Source: Tiliqua scincoides (lineage: Eukaryota > Chordata > Lepidosauria > Squamata > Scincidae). From it: a stretch of 64,000 nt of DNA. The position numbers were made by a program, and so were the translations under genes. Location: NCBI RefSeq assembly GCF_035046505.1, contig NC_089827.1:61136856-61200855 (forward strand), given 5' to 3'. Every line of letters begins with the position of its first letter. Within the stretch, counting starts at the first letter, position 1. Shown in pieces: positions 62,446-64,000 of the stretch. The notes under the pieces were generated by a model. The model did not search any database. It had not been told where the DNA came from and saw only the letters and a program-made list of their open reading frames with translations.

Positions 62446-62904
62446 GTATTCTGTTTTCTGATTTGCAGAAGGATAAGAGAAAATTGTACTTAAAATCCAG
62501 CCAAGGATTGTTTTGCTACATATTTATAAATTTAAGTATTGGGAATGTTGCAGCTTGCATCCGTTTCCTTACTGCCCTGTACAGTAACCCTGTTAAGCCG
62601 GAAAATGCAGTGGTGTGGTGATAAATGCTGAAGTGTAGGAGCAACTTGTGACTACCCCATAGCCACACCCAATAAGGCTGTAAAGCAACAAAAAATGAAA
62701 GGCATCTGTCCAGGTTCAGGTGTCTTTCTTCTTCCGCCATTCATTTTGTTTGAAAATTATAATTCTTCATTTGAAGATATAGCTTATTTTTTTCCAAACT
62801 CTCAGAGTGGGTTGCATAGTTTAAAAAAATGAAAAAATAGGATTTTAAAAGTCCCAAATAAATATAAAATGTGTATTATATTGCTAAGCAATGCAGGGTT
62901 ACTC

Positions 62905-62968
62905 ATTACAAAGTCCCACTGTGTTCAATACAACTTACTCTAAGGTAAATTTGCATGGGTGTTGTAAC
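62905..62968. repeat. Palindromic MITE copy, diverged
   Basis: TACTCATTACAAAGTCCCAC, TGTTCAATACAACTTACTCT, AAATTTGCATGGG. Confidence 0.55.
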
Positions 62969-63458
62969 ATTACAGCCCAATTCTGTCCATTTCCCCAACA
63001 CAGCATTCAGCCATGCCAAACTGAACTGTGCTACATGCTATGGTGTGTGTGTGGGGGGGGGGGGAACATATCAGGAGGCTTGGGAGAAAATATATTCCCT
63101 TACTTCCCTGTAATCCTCCCAATCACCAATGGCTCTTCTCTGATCTGATCTGTGCCAGCCCCTTGGCTGGCACAAGTCTGTATTGTGAAAGGAGCAGTGT
63201 TTGGAGGCATGGAGGTGGATAACATTCTGGGGGAGGTCGTGCACGCCAGGACAATCCACCTCCTGCCCCCAACATGTCCCGTTCCACCCTGCCCACCTAT
63301 TTACCTGCAGAGCCAGGTGTACGAGCAGATTACTACAGCCATGTCAGATGGCTGATTCAAAATGGCCACTAGTGGCCCACTCTTTTTGATACCGTAGACT
63401 TTGTGGCATCGTAACTAGTGATACATTGTCACAACCAGCACCATAAGACTGGGCCGTT
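62969..63458. mobile_element. MITE of the same family, with ACAGCCCAATTCTGTCC start
   Basis: Starts ACAGCCCAATTCTGTCC and ends near AAGACTGGGCCGTTAAT. Its right part is duplicated downstream (see 63683-64000). Confidence 0.6.
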
Positions 63459-63494
63459 AATGAAACACGTATTATATATTGCTTCTGAAGTAGC
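63178..63494. repeat. Tandem duplication, copy 1
   Basis: Near-identical to 63683-64000 (about 95% by eye): TGTATTGTGAAAGGAGCAGT ... GCTTCTGAAGTAG. Confidence 0.92.
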
Positions 63495-63682
63495 AGAAAG
63501 ACAATGGCCTTGACATAAACATATGCCCCTAGGCAACAGTCTCAGCTTGCCTCCTACTCAGCCTGATGCTTCCCTCTCAGCTTTGAAAAAAGTATTGAAG
63601 GGAGCACCTGAGCACTCCTGCTAATGACATCACCACTTCTGCTTTAGGACGGTCCCAATGCAGAGCTCTTGCAGCTGTAATT

Positions 63683-64000
63683 CTGTATTGTGAAAGGAGC
63701 AGTGTTTGGAGGCATGGAGGTGGATAACATTCTGGGGGAGGTCGTGCACGCCAGGACAATCCACCTCCTGCCCCCAACATGTCCCATTCCACCCTGCCCA
63801 CCCGCTTACCTGCAAAACCAGGTGTAGGAGCAGGCTACTGCAGCCATGTCAGATGGCTGATTCAAAATGGCCGCTAGTGGCCCACCCTTTTTGATACCGT
63901 AGAGGCTTTGCGACATCATAACTAGTGATACATTGTCACAACCAGCCCTATAAGACTAGGCCATTAATGAAATATGTATTATATATTGCTTCTGAAGTAG
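63683..64000. repeat. Tandem duplication, copy 2 (runs to window edge)
   Basis: Repeats 63178-63494 at an offset of about 506 bp and ends at the same motif, so the duplicated unit may continue past the edge. Confidence 0.92.

Larger units (their letters stand above)
61930..62600 (-). repeat. Lectin module copy 1 (exon B plus introns)
   Basis: Counterpart of 58110-59110. Homology ends at about 62595, some 25-30 bp before the place where exon A would begin by comparison with copy 2. Confidence 0.8.

Overview
This window is vertebrate nuclear DNA, most likely from a squamate reptile (lizard or snake). The evidence is intron-bearing genes with vertebrate exon phases, several CR1-type LINE copies, a BovB/RTE LINE tail, two kinds of tRNA-derived SINE and many small hAT- and mariner-like DNA transposons. 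BovB together with these SINEs points to Squamata rather than birds, crocodilians or mammals. That assignment rests on remembered repeat families, not on a search. Gene coverage is sparse: three loci, all on the minus strand.

Layout. 1 to about 24.4 kb: intergenic DNA in which I recognise no gene, studded with repeats. 24.88 to 38.62 kb: DDX47, a DEAD-box RNA helicase of ribosome production. All 12 coding exons can be read with correct GT/AG sites and phases, giving a 444-residue protein. Its CpG-rich, TATA-less promoter at 38.3 to 38.7 kb carries ZNF143-like, ETS-like and YY1-like sites. Intron 1 (5.3 kb) is almost all repeats: hAT copies, a solo LTR and an inserted CR1. 46.15 to 46.89 kb: APOLD1, with its coding sequence in one exon. 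A candidate TATA promoter and non-coding first exon lie at about 48.9 to 49.2 kb. DDX47 next to APOLD1 in the same orientation matches the human 12p13 order. 58.2 to 62.2 kb: four exons of a multi-domain F-type (fucose-binding) lectin gene whose 5' end lies beyond the right edge. It shows one complete F-type domain with the full HX26RXDX4R sugar-binding motif, half of a second domain, and a linker exon. Every observed boundary between domains is phase 1, so whole modules can duplicate without frame damage.

The genes do not form an operon-like unit. DDX47 is housekeeping, APOLD1 is an endothelial immediate-early membrane protein in mammals, and the lectin is probably a secreted innate-immunity protein. 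The most interesting part is the lectin locus. The duplicated modules share not only exons but also flanking intron sequence and a SINE at the same place. A decayed piece of a further domain exon sits beside the intact one. The expected partner exon of the upstream half-domain is missing where homology predicts it.

Other notable items: a CR1 with a long open reverse-transcriptase frame nested in a palindromic MITE with a 6-bp target duplication; a solo LTR with 5-bp duplications nested in older repeats; hAT elements with exact 8-bp duplications; a mariner element resembling mammalian MER2; a probable internally deleted LINE family sharing its tail with a longer LINE fragment; a 230-bp palindromic hairpin element; and a tandem duplication running off the right end.
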